Assembly (NCBI RefSeq): GCF_026262645.1
Contig: NZ_SHNO01000003.1
Coordinates: 1 to 64,000 of the forward strand
Source: Candidatus Marimicrobium litorale
GTDB taxonomy: Bacteria; Pseudomonadota; Gammaproteobacteria; Pseudomonadales; Halieaceae
Length of the DNA stretch: 64,000 nucleotides
Direction of reading: 5' to 3'
Shown here: piece by piece, positions 1 to 9,251 of the stretch
How the letters are laid out: each line of letters starts with the position of its first letter
Position numbering within the stretch: the stretch's first letter is position 1
Translations under genes and position numbers: made by a program
Notes under the pieces: model-generated
What the model was told of the DNA's origin: nothing
Databases searched by the model: none
What the model saw: the letters and a program-made list of their open reading frames with translations, nothing else

Positions 1-180
1 CAAGGGCTCAGATACAATTTCGAAATCAATGTTCAAAAGAATCAATGAGTCACTTGTTGTATCTGAATGGTCGTGACAACCATCCCAACAAGTGCCCACA
101 CATCTGTCTTCATCAAGTTTTTAAACAACGTCTGCTACCGCTCGGGCGCAGATAACTACTGAGGACCTGCCTCAGCAAGG
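1..180 (-). ncRNA. rRNA operon leader (16S gene beyond left edge)
   Basis: Read on the minus strand, the sequence downstream of a strong promoter contains a short stem-loop at the likely transcript start (CTGAGG 159-164 with CCTCAG 170-175). It then has a boxA-like TTGTTTAAAAA element (about 116-128) and a larger inverted repeat (8-17 with 57-66). No reading frame is evident. tyrS followed by an rRNA operon in the same direction is the known Pseudomonas order. I infer this is the 5' leader of a 16S-23S-5S operon whose mature 16S starts outside the window; no 16S sequence itself is visible. Confidence 0.55.
8..66 (-). repeat. 10-bp perfect inverted repeat in rRNA leader
   Basis: TCAGATACAA at 8-17 is the exact reverse complement of TTGTATCTGA at 57-66, so the transcript can form a 10-bp stem closing about 39 nt. 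It lies in the presumed rRNA leader, where stems commonly guide antitermination or RNase III processing. That role is inference. Confidence 0.5.
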
Positions 181-186
181 AGGCGT

Positions 187-214
187 ATTATACCCATCAC
201 CGTTTTTCAGGCAA
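187..214 (-). promoter_or_regulatory. strong rRNA-type sigma70 promoter
   Basis: On the minus strand there is a -35 TTGCCT (209-214), a 16-bp spacer and a perfect -10 TATAAT (187-192). It is preceded by an A/T-rich stretch that could act as an UP element and followed by a GC-rich ACGCCTCC discriminator. GC-rich discriminators are typical of stringently controlled rRNA promoters. The predicted start is near position 180. It reads away from tyrS into the left edge. Confidence 0.65.
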
Positions 215-414
215 CAAAAAGTTTATCTATCTGACAAGGTTATTTTGGCAGCATCGGAAAACCGCGTGGACTATCTTTAACCAACTGAAAAATCACGCTT
301 TTCCCGGCGACACCGGGCAGGGCGCGTCAACCGAAACAGTCCTGCCCGCAGCCCCGGGTGCCTCGATGGACTTCGCGCCACACGGGACCGGGCCCTATGA
401 CGGTGCGACAGCGC

Positions 415-1719
415 TCAATGCTCCCCGCTGATTTCGAAAAGGTGGTACTTCTTTTTTCCCAACTTGACCAGATAAAATCGACCATGAATCGCTTCACCCG
501 GCAGAAAACACCCGGCCGGATCGCCGTTGTCTTCCATTTTCAGCGCGCGATCATTGACCTTCACCGCGCCGCGGCTCAAGGCGTCTTTCACCTGTTTACC
601 CGACCCGGCCATGCCCACATCCGTCAACAACTGGATCAGAGTCTCGGGGAAGTCCTCCACTCCCAAAGAACTGGCGGGAAGACCATCCTGGCGCAACTGC
701 TGCATATCACTCTCGGAAAGATCCACCAGCGAACCACTGAACAGGGCCTCGGTTATCCGCTTGGCCGCATCGAGCCCGTCTCGCCCGTGTACCAGCTTCG
801 TCACTTCAGCGGCCAGTATCGATTGGGCCTCGGGGCGTCCGTCACGCTCTGCGTCCACTTGCTCTATCGCGTCAATGTCAGCCACGGAGCGGAACGTAAA
901 GTACTTTAGAAAACGATAGACATCTGCATCAGCCGTTCCCAGCCAAAACTGATAGAAGGCATAAGGAGAGGTACGTACAGGGTCGAGCCAGACAGTTCCA
1001 GATTCTGTCTTGCCGAACTTGGTGCCATCTGACTTCGTAATCAGGGGCATCGTGATTCCGAACACCTGCTCGCTTTCCTGCCGTCGAGTCAGGTCGATAC
1101 CGCCAGTAATATTGCCCCACTGATCCGAACCGCCGATTTGCAGGCCACAGCCGAAGCGTCGATTGAGCTCTGCAAAGTCATAAGACTGCAATATCATATA
1201 GGCGAATTCGGTGAAGCTAATACCCTCACCCTCCCGCTCTATACGCTGCTTGACCGACTCTTTCTGGATCATTGCATTAATAGAAAAATGCTTGCCTACA
1301 TCGCGCAGGAACGACAGCACATCGAGCCCCTCAGTCCAGTCCAGGTTATTTACCACCTTGGCGGATAGCTCCCCCGCATCAAAATCGAGAAAGCGCGCTA
1401 CCTGAACCTCGAGCTTATTTACCCAGCCCGATACCACGTTAGGTGTATTAAGCTGTCTCTCCTGAGCTTTGAAGCTCGGGTCGCCGATCAGGCCTGTGGC
1501 CCCGCCGACCAGTGCCAGGGGCTTGTGACCCGCCAACTGAAAACGACGCAGCATTAACAGCGGGACAAGTGAACCGATGTGCAAGCTATCCGCAGTTGGA
1601 TCGAAGCCGCAATACAACGTGCGGGCAGCACCCTCCAGCCATTCGTCGATATCGTCTTCACCGGCTATCTGAAAAATTAGCCCGCGGTCGCGGAGTTCCT
1701 GCAACAGGGCACTGCTCAT
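415..1719 (-). CDS. tyrS: tyrosyl-tRNA synthetase
   Basis: Cytoplasmic class I aminoacyl-tRNA synthetase that charges tRNA-Tyr. The 434-residue product has the class I HIGH-type signature as HIGS (47-50) and a KMSKS-type loop as KFGKT (234-238). The tyrosine-pocket region includes GGSDQWGNI (about 197-204), and the C-terminus resembles the S4-like RNA-binding domain of the family. Length fits the TyrRS group of Pseudomonas and relatives (about 400-430). It is transcribed toward the rRNA operon at the left edge, as in Pseudomonas, and is divergent from the M23 peptidase gene. The call is firm. Confidence 0.97.
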   Translation of the reverse strand: MSSALLQELRDRGLIFQIAGEDDIDEWLEGAARTLYCGFDPTADSLHIGSLVPLLMLRRFQLAGHKPLALVGGATGLIGDPSFKAQERQLNTPNVVSGWVNKLEVQVARFLDFDAGELSAKVVNNLDWTEGLDVLSFLRDVGKHFSINAMIQKESVKQRIEREGEGISFTEFAYMILQSYDFAELNRRFGCGLQIGGSDQWGNITGGIDLTRRQESEQVFGITMPLITKSDGTKFGKTESGTVWLDPVRTSPYAFYQFWLGTADADVYRFLKYFTFRSVADIDAIEQVDAERDGRPEAQSILAAEVTKLVHGRDGLDAAKRITEALFSGSLVDLSESDMQQLRQDGLPASSLGVEDFPETLIQLLTDVGMAGSGKQVKDALSRGAVKVNDRALKMEDNGDPAGCFLPGEAIHGRFYLVKLGKKKYHLFEISGEH

Positions 1720-1916
1720 GGGGCAAATGTCCTTGAATTATTACGTGCGCAAAAGGGGCGCCAACCATACAACACCCCCCTCCAAAAGCAAGCCCCGCAC
1801 GTGTCCCGCCTCCAAGCCTTTACAGCGGCGATCATTACCGGGCGCCGCTCGACTGCGTGACAACGCGCCCTCGCTGCCCGGCGCAAGTAGGCAGGCTGAT
1901 TGTGTGCGCTTCTTCC

Positions 1917-1944
1917 TTGAAATATCACTGCTATTTAATATACT
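1917..1944 (+). promoter_or_regulatory. sigma70 promoter for the M23 peptidase gene
   Basis: TTGAAA (1917-1922), a 16-bp spacer and TATACT (1939-1944), ending 33 bp before the ATG at 1978. It lies in the 258-bp intergenic region shared with divergent tyrS; I saw no equally clear tyrS promoter there. Confidence 0.55.
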
Positions 1945-1977
1945 AGCGCACTAATAACAACAAGTTACCTAGGGGCC

Positions 1978-3363
1978 ATGTCAGGAGCTAATCAACCACG
2001 GGGAACATCGAATCTCCTCGACCCGCGCTTGCGCTTCGCTCGCGTGCCACTACTCGCTACCCTCGCGTTTGGCCTTGTATTTGCCATCGTCTATCTCGAT
2101 AACAGTACCCGACACGACTATGATCAGCAGTGGAAGCGCCTCGACAGTGGCCTGACCCACTTTGACCCGGGACTCACCGAGCGGGTAAACGACGCCGAGG
2201 CGTCAAGCAACACTCCCGTAGCAACAGCTACACCCCCTTGGTTTGAGCAGGAGGTAAGCCGCGGCGATACCCTATCGATCATCTTCAAACGCGCGGGTTA
2301 CGATGAGCGCGACGTGCACACTATCGTTAACGAAGCTGAGAATGGACGCTCTCTAGCCAAAATATTCCCTGGCGAGACGATTGCTTTTCAGTCCGACAGC
2401 TCTGGTACCCTGACCGGTGTGAAACACATAGTTTCACCGCTGGAAGCAGTCACCTACCGATTGACAGACTCCGGCTTTGAACGCCAGGTCGAAACCCGCT
2501 CTCCGGATGCACGACAGGCATGGATCAGTGGAGTCATCCGCTCTTCCCTGTTTAATGCGGGCCAGGAAGCCGGTGTGTCCCAGGGTATGATCATGAATAT
2601 GGCAACTATCTTCGGCGGCGTAGTAGATTTCGCCCTGGACCCCCGCCGAGGGGACACCATGCAGCTGCTCTATGAGGAGCTGTTCCTGGACGGCAAAAAA
2701 ATCAGGGACGGTGATATTATCGCCGCCTCATTCACCAATCAGGGTGAGACATTCAACGCCTTTCGCTATACCGACACCCGTGGAGAGACCAACTACTACA
2801 ACGAGGAGGGCTTCAGTATGCGTAAGGCCTTTCTCATGGCACCTCTGGATTTCACCCGCATAAGCTCCAACTTTAACCTGCGACGCCTGCACCCAATTTA
2901 CAAAACAACACGACCCCACAGAGGCACAGACTACGCCGCCCCCACCGGAACGCCTGTGTACGCGTCCGGAGATGGCAGAGTCGTAAAATCAGGCTATACC
3001 AAAGCCAACGGTAATTACGTGTTTATTCGCCATGGAGACCGCTACGTCACCCGCTATCTGCACCTTCACAAACGCGCTGTGAGCGCAGGCCGGCGTGTTA
3101 CTCAAGGGCAAATCATTGGAACCGTTGGCGCAACAGGGACTGCAACCGGCCCCCACCTGCATTACGAGTTCCTCGTAAACGGCGTGCATCGCAACCCGCG
3201 CAGCGTTGTAAAACAACTTCCCAAGGCGAAGCAGTTACCGCGTGATGAGATGGAGAATTTCCAACTGACGGTCAATCGAGCGAGCAAACAACTCATCAAA
3301 CTGCGCTCAGGCAACTCGGTCGCGATGAGCGCGCCCGCTGACGCCAACCTCTCCGCCAACTGA
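1978..3363 (+). CDS. M23 family murein endopeptidase (MepM/OapA-like)
   Basis: Envelope peptidase expected to cleave peptidoglycan cross-links during wall growth. An N-terminal membrane anchor (about 25-41) is followed by a LysM/OapA-like region (about 90-140) and a middle domain. The C-terminal M23 zinc domain has HRGTD (His314, Asp318) and HLHYEF (393-398), the metal ligands of the family. The 461-residue length matches the MepM/Csd3 type. It sits between tyrS and anmK, the order seen in Pseudomonas, and anmK follows almost immediately, suggesting one transcript. Which cross-link it cuts cannot be read from sequence. Confidence 0.92.
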   Translation: MSGANQPRGTSNLLDPRLRFARVPLLATLAFGLVFAIVYLDNSTRHDYDQQWKRLDSGLTHFDPGLTERVNDAEASSNTPVATATPPWFEQEVSRGDTLSIIFKRAGYDERDVHTIVNEAENGRSLAKIFPGETIAFQSDSSGTLTGVKHIVSPLEAVTYRLTDSGFERQVETRSPDARQAWISGVIRSSLFNAGQEAGVSQGMIMNMATIFGGVVDFALDPRRGDTMQLLYEELFLDGKKIRDGDIIAASFTNQGETFNAFRYTDTRGETNYYNEEGFSMRKAFLMAPLDFTRISSNFNLRRLHPIYKTTRPHRGTDYAAPTGTPVYASGDGRVVKSGYTKANGNYVFIRHGDRYVTRYLHLHKRAVSAGRRVTQGQIIGTVGATGTATGPHLHYEFLVNGVHRNPRSVVKQLPKAKQLPRDEMENFQLTVNRASKQLIKLRSGNSVAMSAPADANLSAN

Positions 3364-3377
3364 TTTTGAAGACAGCA

Positions 3378-4517
3378 ATGCCTCTTTATGTCGGGCTTAT
3401 GTCCGGCACCAGCGTGGATGCTATCGACTGCGCATTGGTGTCCTGCCAGGGCTGTGAAGCGGAGGTGCTGACCACCTACGAATACCCCATTCCACAGCGC
3501 CTGAAGAACGAGATAGCGGCGCTCAGCCAGCCCGGAGCAAATGAGATCGAGCGGATGGGTGTGCTCGACCGAGAACTCGGCGCCCTGTTCGCCAGTGCCG
3601 CCCTGTCGCTGCTGAAAAATGCCCACGTTGACCCAGGTGAAGTAGCCGCCATAGGAACTCACGGACAAACAATCCGCCACAGACCTGCGTCTGTCACCGA
3701 GAACACACAGCCAGGATTTACCCTGCAAATAGGGGACCCCAATACGATTGCAGAGACAACCGGCATCACCACGGTAGCTGATTTTCGCCGCAGGGATGTT
3801 GCCGCTGGCGGCGAGGGCGCTCCGCTGGCACCGGCATTTCATGCGGCGACCCTGTCAGCAGAGGGCGTGAACCGCGCCATTGTCAATATCGGAGGGATTG
3901 CCAATGTCACCTTATTGGAGGGCAGTGAGTTGCTCGCAGGGTTTGATACCGGGCCGGGCAATACACTGCTGGACCACTGGATTCAGGAGAATCGGGGGGA
4001 AGAATGCGACCGGGGGGGCCGGTGGTCCGCTGCCGGTAACATTGACGAGCAGCTCCTCAAGCGCTTGCTAAATCACCCATTCTTTACCCTTACGGGCCCC
4101 CGCAGCACGGGCAAGGAAGCTTTTAACCTGCCCTGGTTGAAAAAGCTGTTGGTGCAGTCCACTGCGATAACACCGGGAGACGTACAGACTACGCTGGTGG
4201 AATTTACAGCAAAAAGTATCGCGCTCGCGATAAAACACCACGCCCTCTTACCCACTGAGATCTTTGTCTGCGGAGGGGGCGCGCACAACACGCATTTAAT
4301 GCAGCGCCTTGCGGTGCATGCGGAACCGGCAAGGCTGGACACTACCGCGGCCCTCGGCCTGGACCCGGACTGGGTGGAGGCCGCTGCCTTTGCCTGGCTG
4401 GCTTGTCAAACACTTACTAGCAGTGCCGGTAATGCCCCGGTGGTAACAGGCGCTGCAGGCGAGCGGATACTCGGTGGCATTTACCCGGGCGGCGAGCCCA
4501 CTCGGGGTGCCAGCTAG
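3378..4517 (+). CDS. anmK: anhydro-N-acetylmuramic acid kinase
   Basis: Cell-wall recycling enzyme that hydrolyses and phosphorylates 1,6-anhydro-MurNAc to MurNAc-6-phosphate in the cytoplasm. The N-terminus carries the GLMSGTS phosphate-binding signature. Further sugar-kinase-fold motifs follow: GTHGQTIRH, a DFR motif, GGIANVT and FDTGPGN. A TTG 12 bp upstream is in frame, but ATG 3378 places the conserved MPLYVGLMSG at the true N-terminus and gives 379 residues, close to family length. It lies just after the M23 peptidase, so murein cleavage and reuse are coupled genetically. AmgK and MurU, encoded near 47-49 kb, act in a related MurNAc route. Confidence 0.95.
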   Translation: MPLYVGLMSGTSVDAIDCALVSCQGCEAEVLTTYEYPIPQRLKNEIAALSQPGANEIERMGVLDRELGALFASAALSLLKNAHVDPGEVAAIGTHGQTIRHRPASVTENTQPGFTLQIGDPNTIAETTGITTVADFRRRDVAAGGEGAPLAPAFHAATLSAEGVNRAIVNIGGIANVTLLEGSELLAGFDTGPGNTLLDHWIQENRGEECDRGGRWSAAGNIDEQLLKRLLNHPFFTLTGPRSTGKEAFNLPWLKKLLVQSTAITPGDVQTTLVEFTAKSIALAIKHHALLPTEIFVCGGGAHNTHLMQRLAVHAEPARLDTTAALGLDPDWVEAAAFAWLACQTLTSSAGNAPVVTGAAGERILGGIYPGGEPTRGAS

Positions 4518-4644
4518 ACCTGCAGGCACTGTTTATGGCGTTACCGCGCACCGCTCTGCCACCGCCTCACACCGGAACTACGCAGCGGGCTCAGCAATGG
4601 GAGCAAGCGCCATATTGACGGCCAGAGTCTTAACAGGCTTTGAC

Positions 4645-4696
4645 GGCGACCTGCACTGCACGTCACCGCCATGCAGTGGCGCGTGTCGCAGTCGCC
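4645..4696. terminator. nested hairpin between convergent anmK and erpA
   Basis: CACTGCA (4654-4660) pairs with TGCAGTG (4672-4678), and an outer GGCGAC (4645-4650) pairs with GTCGCC (4691-4696). It lies in the 192-bp gap between convergently transcribed anmK and erpA. It could serve as a bidirectional terminator, but neither strand has a clear U-run after the stem, so this is a weak call. Confidence 0.3.
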
Positions 4697-4709
4697 CTCA
4701 TGGAGGTCT

Positions 4710-5063
4710 CTAGATAGAAAAGGATGAACCGCAACCACAGGTCGCGGTGGCATTGGGATTTTCGACGACGAAGCGGGACCCCTCGAGGCCCTCGGTATAA
4801 TCAACGACTGACCCGACAAGGTACTGCAGGCTCATCGGATCCACCAGTAAAGTGACACCCTCGCTTTGCAACGCGGTATCGTCATCAGCAACCAGTTCAT
4901 CGAACGTAAAACCGTACTGAAACCCGGAACAGCCGCCGCCGGTAATGAAAACACGGAGTTTCAGCTCGTCGTTCTCTTCTTCAGCGACAAGCTCCTGCAC
5001 CTTGTGCACGGCACGTTCAGACAGGTTTATGCCCGACGGATCGAATGTTTCAGCAGCTGACAT
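4710..5063 (-). CDS. erpA: iron-sulfur cluster insertion protein ErpA
   Basis: A-type carrier that delivers Fe-S clusters to apo-enzymes such as those of isoprenoid synthesis. The 117-residue protein has the HesB/IscA fold signature with the three cluster-binding cysteines Cys45 (GGGCSGFQY), Cys109 and Cys111 (CGCGSSF at the C-terminus). It is the last gene of a minus-strand group argC-DUF6776-bactofilin-erpA, the same order as around Pseudomonas PA0662-PA0665. ErpA rather than IscA is favoured by this neighbourhood and the absence of isc genes. Confidence 0.95.
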   Translation of the reverse strand: MSAAETFDPSGINLSERAVHKVQELVAEEENDELKLRVFITGGGCSGFQYGFTFDELVADDDTALQSEGVTLLVDPMSLQYLVGSVVDYTEGLEGSRFVVENPNATATCGCGSSFSI

Positions 5064-5134
5064 CAGTATTTTCCCGACGGCCTGTTGGCCCGTGTTGACG
5101 GTTTTGACACCGTATTATCGTAAATCCGACCAAA

Positions 5135-5578
5135 TCAGTCAACTATAGCGACCTGCCCGTCGTTTTCACCGCCAGTCTGCGCAGGCTTGTGCTCAGAGGG
5201 GCTGCAATCCTCGCCGCTATCCGTCATATGCGTCAAGCTGCCGTTGACCTCCGCTCCCGCCGCCATTTCGACCAGATGGTAATATACGTTGCCATCCACG
5301 CGACTCCTGGGGGCCAGGTCCAACTGCTTCGACGCATAGACGCTGCCCTTTACCTCGCCATTGATGACCACGCTGGGCACACGAATTTCACCCTCCACCC
5401 GTCCTTTGCCGATAATCCTGAGCAGGGCCTCCTTATCGGGATGGGCGACGATATTTCCCTGGACCAGACCCTCGACGTCCAGATTACCACTGAACCGCAG
5501 GTCGCCCACGACCACCGTGTCACTTGAAATAAGCGTGGTAGCACCTGCAACGGCGATGTTTTTCTTACTGCCCCACAT
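5135..5578 (-). CDS. bactofilin (polymer-forming cytoskeletal protein)
   Basis: Small 147-residue protein with the bactofilin (DUF583/CcmA) beta-helical core at about 10-110. The core shows repeated short hydrophobic-Gly turns such as VVGDLRFSGNLDVEG and VINGEVKGSVYA. The C-terminal tail is acidic and disordered. Bactofilins polymerise without nucleotide and scaffold cell-wall enzymes or other proteins at the membrane. Its start lies inside the 3' end of the upstream membrane-protein gene (14-bp overlap), so the two are co-transcribed and perhaps act together. Confidence 0.9.
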   Translation of the reverse strand: MWGSKKNIAVAGATTLISSDTVVVGDLRFSGNLDVEGLVQGNIVAHPDKEALLRIIGKGRVEGEIRVPSVVINGEVKGSVYASKQLDLAPRSRVDGNVYYHLVEMAAGAEVNGSLTHMTDSGEDCSPSEHKPAQTGGENDGQVAIVD

Positions 5579-6296
5579 TGATAAATCGCTCCTGCAATGC
5601 CCACGGGTACACCTCGCTCACTTCGGTCTTACGAGGCTTATCGATACTAACTGACACAATGATTTCACTGGGCTTGAAGCCTGCGGGCAGCAACAACTCT
5701 CCCTCGACGGCCTGAAAATACCGAAACTGCAGCGCGGCAGACGCATCGGGAAAATCTTCTGACAATTGCGCCAGAGTGTAATCTACCTGCTCAGCCGCCT
5801 GCTGCCCGCGAATCTGCACAGAGAGCGAGCCAGTTAACAGGTCGTACTCTCTCTCCCGCTGTTGCACGAAGAACCGGTATGCAATTCTCCCATCGCCAAC
5901 AGGGACCAATTCTGGCTTGCGCAACTGCAGCCCCTTGGCGCCGTCAGAGCCCATCAGGCTGCGATAGAAACTCAAACTTTCCTCGATCTTCGCGGTGCGC
6001 TCCCTTTCTGCCGCCATTTCCGCACGCAGCATTTCCAAAGCCTGCTTATCGACTTCACGCTGCGTACGCAGCACCTCGAGTTCATCGAGGGCCACATCCA
6101 GAGAGTCGCGCGTCTCAGTCAGGCGGACCTGAACAGAGGCCAATGCCGCCGGGCTTACTCGAACGCCCCGCTCGGCGCTGTAGCGTCCAAGCGCAATGCC
6201 CGCCAAGGTCGCCGCGACAAAAAGCAGTAGTAATACAATGAGATTAAGCGCACCGGCCTGTCGGATCGGCACTAATCGGGAGCGGGGTTTGCCCAT
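5565..6296 (-). CDS. DUF6776-like membrane coiled-coil protein
   Basis: Conserved protein of unknown function, 243 residues. One transmembrane segment near the N-terminus (about 16-37) is followed by a long predicted coiled coil rich in Leu, Glu and Arg (about 48-110), then a beta-rich domain. This suggests an inner-membrane protein with a periplasmic stalk. It overlaps the bactofilin gene and follows argC by 12 bp. The same trio occurs in Pseudomonas (PA0662-PA0664 region, from memory). A role linked to the bactofilin scaffold is inference. Confidence 0.75.
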   Translation of the reverse strand: MGKPRSRLVPIRQAGALNLIVLLLLFVAATLAGIALGRYSAERGVRVSPAALASVQVRLTETRDSLDVALDELEVLRTQREVDKQALEMLRAEMAAERERTAKIEESLSFYRSLMGSDGAKGLQLRKPELVPVGDGRIAYRFFVQQREREYDLLTGSLSVQIRGQQAAEQVDYTLAQLSEDFPDASAALQFRYFQAVEGELLLPAGFKPSEIIVSVSIDKPRKTEVSEVYPWALQERFINVGQ

Positions 6297-6308
6297 TACT
6301 CTATTACC

Positions 6309-7340
6309 TCAGGGCAGCAGCCCAACCTGCCGCAGGCCCGCGGACTCATCCAGGCCAAACATGATGTTCATCGCCTGCAGAGCCTGTCCGGATGCGCCCT
6401 TTACCAGATTGTCTATCACACTGAGCACGACGACCGTATCCCTGTCCTGGGGCACCACTACTGCTAGCTGACACCGATTCGCTCCCTTGACGGTGCGGGT
6501 TTGGGGCAGCACGCCTGCCGGCAACACATCCACGAAGGGAGCATCGCCATAGTAGTCCTCGAACACGGCTTGGAGATCCGCCCCCCTGTCCCGCAGTCGC
6601 CCGAACAGAGTGGACTGGATACCACGAACGATAGGCAGCAGATGGGGTACAAATGTTATCTGGGCGCGCTCCCCGGCGATATCCGTGAGCCCCTGCTCTA
6701 TTTCCGGCAGGTGCCGGTGTCCCTTGACACTGTAAGCCTTAAAGCTGTCTGACGCTTCACTGAGAAGATTGTCGATCTTTGCCTGCCTGCCGGCACCGCT
6801 TACCCCTGAAGCAGAACTTGCTATCAAGTGAGAAGGATCAATCAGCCCCTTTGCAAGAAGCGGCATGAAACCTAACTGCACAGACGTGGGATAACATCCT
6901 GGGCATGCCACCAGCTGGGCCGTGACCATTTTTTCTCTGTTGTATTCCGGTAAACCGTAAACGGCCGCTTCAAGAAGCTCCGGACTGGCATGCGTCGCAC
7001 CGTACCAAGTGGACCAGAGATCGGCATCACGAATCCGATAGTCTGCAGACAAGTCAATCACACGGCTGCCGGTTGCGAGAATCTCCGGCACCATATTCAT
7101 GGCCACGTTATGCGGGGTGGCGAAGAACACCACGTCACACGCGGCAAGCGCCCGCGCATCCGGCTCAGTGAAAGTGAGGTCATACAGCCCGCGCAGATTG
7201 GGAAAGAGGTCGTCCACCCGGCGGCCCGCCTCAGCACGGGACGTTAGCACGGTCACCGCCGCACCCTCATGAGACGCCAGCAGACGTAACAGCTCTACAC
7301 CGGTATACCCGGTACCCCCAACAATACCAACACTAAGCAT
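6309..7340 (-). CDS. argC: N-acetyl-gamma-glutamyl-phosphate reductase
   Basis: Third step of arginine synthesis: NADPH-dependent reduction of N-acetylglutamyl phosphate to the semialdehyde. The 343-residue product has the N-terminal Rossmann motif [10 protein letters not shown] (5-14) and the catalytic cysteine in CPGCYPTS (Cys149). The C-terminal HLPEIEQ and FVPHLLPI motifs are typical of the family. No other arg genes are in the window. It leads a minus-strand group running through to erpA. Confidence 0.97.
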   Translation of the reverse strand: MLSVGIVGGTGYTGVELLRLLASHEGAAVTVLTSRAEAGRRVDDLFPNLRGLYDLTFTEPDARALAACDVVFFATPHNVAMNMVPEILATGSRVIDLSADYRIRDADLWSTWYGATHASPELLEAAVYGLPEYNREKMVTAQLVACPGCYPTSVQLGFMPLLAKGLIDPSHLIASSASGVSGAGRQAKIDNLLSEASDSFKAYSVKGHRHLPEIEQGLTDIAGERAQITFVPHLLPIVRGIQSTLFGRLRDRGADLQAVFEDYYGDAPFVDVLPAGVLPQTRTVKGANRCQLAVVVPQDRDTVVVLSVIDNLVKGASGQALQAMNIMFGLDESAGLRQVGLLP

Positions 7341-7386
7341 CGCTATTACCCAAGACTGAACCTACTTTTGGCCAGCGCCGGCCTCG

Positions 7387-9219
7387 ATGCCACAAAAACA
7401 ACGCCGGCGCATAAAGCCGCGTAGTATAAAAGTATTAGCACGCAAGATAACTGTTAATATTGTCTTTTTGGCACCATTGGAACCCGCCTTGCGCCTACTC
7501 CTCTCCCATTACCGGCGACAACTGGTTAACTATGAATCAGTACTGGCCTACTCCTTACTGGGCATTCTGGGCGGGCTGGCCTCAGGTCTGGTGGTGCTTG
7601 CATTTGAGTTATCCATTGACGAGCTGGGCAGCCTCTGGGGGATCGGATCGTCGGGTGGAGATTTCGAGAGCTTGCCGCGCTGGTTGCATTTCGCCCTGCC
7701 CGTGGGTGGTGCAGTTCTGCTGGGCTGTGTCTATGCCACACTGAAGCCACGGGACCGCGAGACAGGTATTGTGCACATCTTGAGCCGTATGCATTCCCAC
7801 TACAGTATTCTGCCCTGGCGCAACACCTGTCTACAGTTTATCGCTGGCACCTTCGCTCTGGCGACAGGTCAGTCCGGCGGGAGAGAAGGGCCAGGGGTAC
7901 ACCTGGGTGGCGCCGTAAATAGTCTGCTGGGGCAGTGGCTACGACTGCCGAACAACAGCTTACGTATGTTGATCGCCTGCGGTACTGCGGGAGGTATTTC
8001 TGCCGCTTTCCAGACACCGCTCGCCGGGGTCTTGTTCACTCTGGAAGTCATCCTGGGCGAATACACGGTTGTCAGTTTTATCCCGGTGATGCTGGCGGCT
8101 GTTGCCGCCTCCACGATCAGCCACGCGCTGTCACCTGGCGATTCCCTTTTCCAACTGCCGGCACTGCAGCTCAATTCACTGCTGGAGCTTCCGCTCATTG
8201 TGTTCCTTGGTCTTTGTTGTGGCACGGCCGCAGCGATGTTTATCCGCATCAGCAAAGTCGCTGCACAGTTTCCAAATCGGTCGGTCATACTGCGCTTCTC
8301 CATGGCCGGCATGCTCACCGGTTTGCTCGCACTGCTGGTGCCGGAAGTTCTCGGCATGGGCAACGACACACTCTCATTGGCACTCCATGGGAAGCTGGCC
8401 CTTTCGAGCCTGATACTGATCGCCCTTTGCAAACTCCTCACCACTGCGGTCAGTTGCGGCGTCGGCATGCCCGTAGGCCTTATAGGGCCCAACCTATTAA
8501 TCGGTGCCTGCATCGGCGGCGTCCTGAGCTTATCGGGGATGGCCTTGAACCCGCAGTGGGTTTCAGATCCAACCCTGTATGTCGTTATCGGCATGGGCGC
8601 AGCGATGGGCGCGGTGCTCAATGCACCCCTCGCGGCGGTTCTGGCGATTATCGAAATGACCCAATCGCTGAGCATCAGCGTGGCGGCAATGCTGGCCATT
8701 GTGACGGCCACCCTGACCAATAGCAGCCTGTTCAAGCAGCGCTCTGCACACCAGACGGCACTGCATCAGTTAAAGCGCAGAGCACCGCAAGACCCTCTCA
8801 ACCAGTTGTTGCACCGCACCAGTGTCAGTACGACCATGGACACGCGCGTCGTCCGAGTGCCAGCGACGTTCCCCCAGGATGACCTTGCAACACTGATCGA
8901 TGCTACCCCGGTATGGTGCCTGATACACTTGGCAGACGATGACCTTTACCTCGTGGACGGCACTGACCTGATGCAGTGGCTAAAAACTGTTGAATTCGAA
9001 GACGGACTCACGGATCTGACCAACGCCAGCCTGCGGCGCTGGACGATCTCGTCAATACCCCTGCAAGCAACGCTTCGTCAGGCCATGGATATAATGCAGG
9101 AGGAAACCAGCGAGGCTGCCTGCATTATCGAATACAGTCACAACACTGGCAAACCTTTACTGCACGGGGTAATCACGCGCGAAGATATCGAAAAATACAC
9201 GCTCGGCAGCATGCTCTGA
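7387..9219 (+). CDS. ClC-family chloride channel/transporter with C-terminal CBS-like region
   Basis: Inner-membrane anion transporter of 610 residues. The hydrophobic ClC core (about 50-450) shows GREGP with the gating glutamate and the GLIGP selectivity motif. The usual first motif GSGIP reads ETGIV here. In the FxxPLAGVLF segment the position of the proton glutamate of E. coli ClC (E203) appears to be Val. That is a change found in channels and in one bacterial subclass, so channel-like behaviour is possible (inference). Residues about 480-610 look like a degenerate CBS pair. The gene is divergent from argC, 46 bp away. Confidence 0.9.
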   Translation: MPQKQRRRIKPRSIKVLARKITVNIVFLAPLEPALRLLLSHYRRQLVNYESVLAYSLLGILGGLASGLVVLAFELSIDELGSLWGIGSSGGDFESLPRWLHFALPVGGAVLLGCVYATLKPRDRETGIVHILSRMHSHYSILPWRNTCLQFIAGTFALATGQSGGREGPGVHLGGAVNSLLGQWLRLPNNSLRMLIACGTAGGISAAFQTPLAGVLFTLEVILGEYTVVSFIPVMLAAVAASTISHALSPGDSLFQLPALQLNSLLELPLIVFLGLCCGTAAAMFIRISKVAAQFPNRSVILRFSMAGMLTGLLALLVPEVLGMGNDTLSLALHGKLALSSLILIALCKLLTTAVSCGVGMPVGLIGPNLLIGACIGGVLSLSGMALNPQWVSDPTLYVVIGMGAAMGAVLNAPLAAVLAIIEMTQSLSISVAAMLAIVTATLTNSSLFKQRSAHQTALHQLKRRAPQDPLNQLLHRTSVSTTMDTRVVRVPATFPQDDLATLIDATPVWCLIHLADDDLYLVDGTDLMQWLKTVEFEDGLTDLTNASLRRWTISSIPLQATLRQAMDIMQEETSEAACIIEYSHNTGKPLLHGVITREDIEKYTLGSML

Positions 9220-9251
9220 TAATGGTATGTACCGACTTTTGAGGACTTAGT

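Noticed and set aside
305-319. CCCGG-N5-CCGGG hairpin as a tyrS terminator
   Set aside because: On the tyrS (minus) strand it is followed by AAAA rather than a U-run; the T-rich side is 5' of the stem, so it does not look like a terminator.
3162-3842. 226-codon minus-strand frame across the M23 peptidase/anmK junction
   Set aside because: Antisense to two well-supported genes; translation shows no domain.
7869-8735. 288-codon minus-strand frame within the ClC gene
   Set aside because: Low-complexity Pro/Ser/Ala-rich translation, antisense to a well-supported membrane protein gene; no ribosome site.
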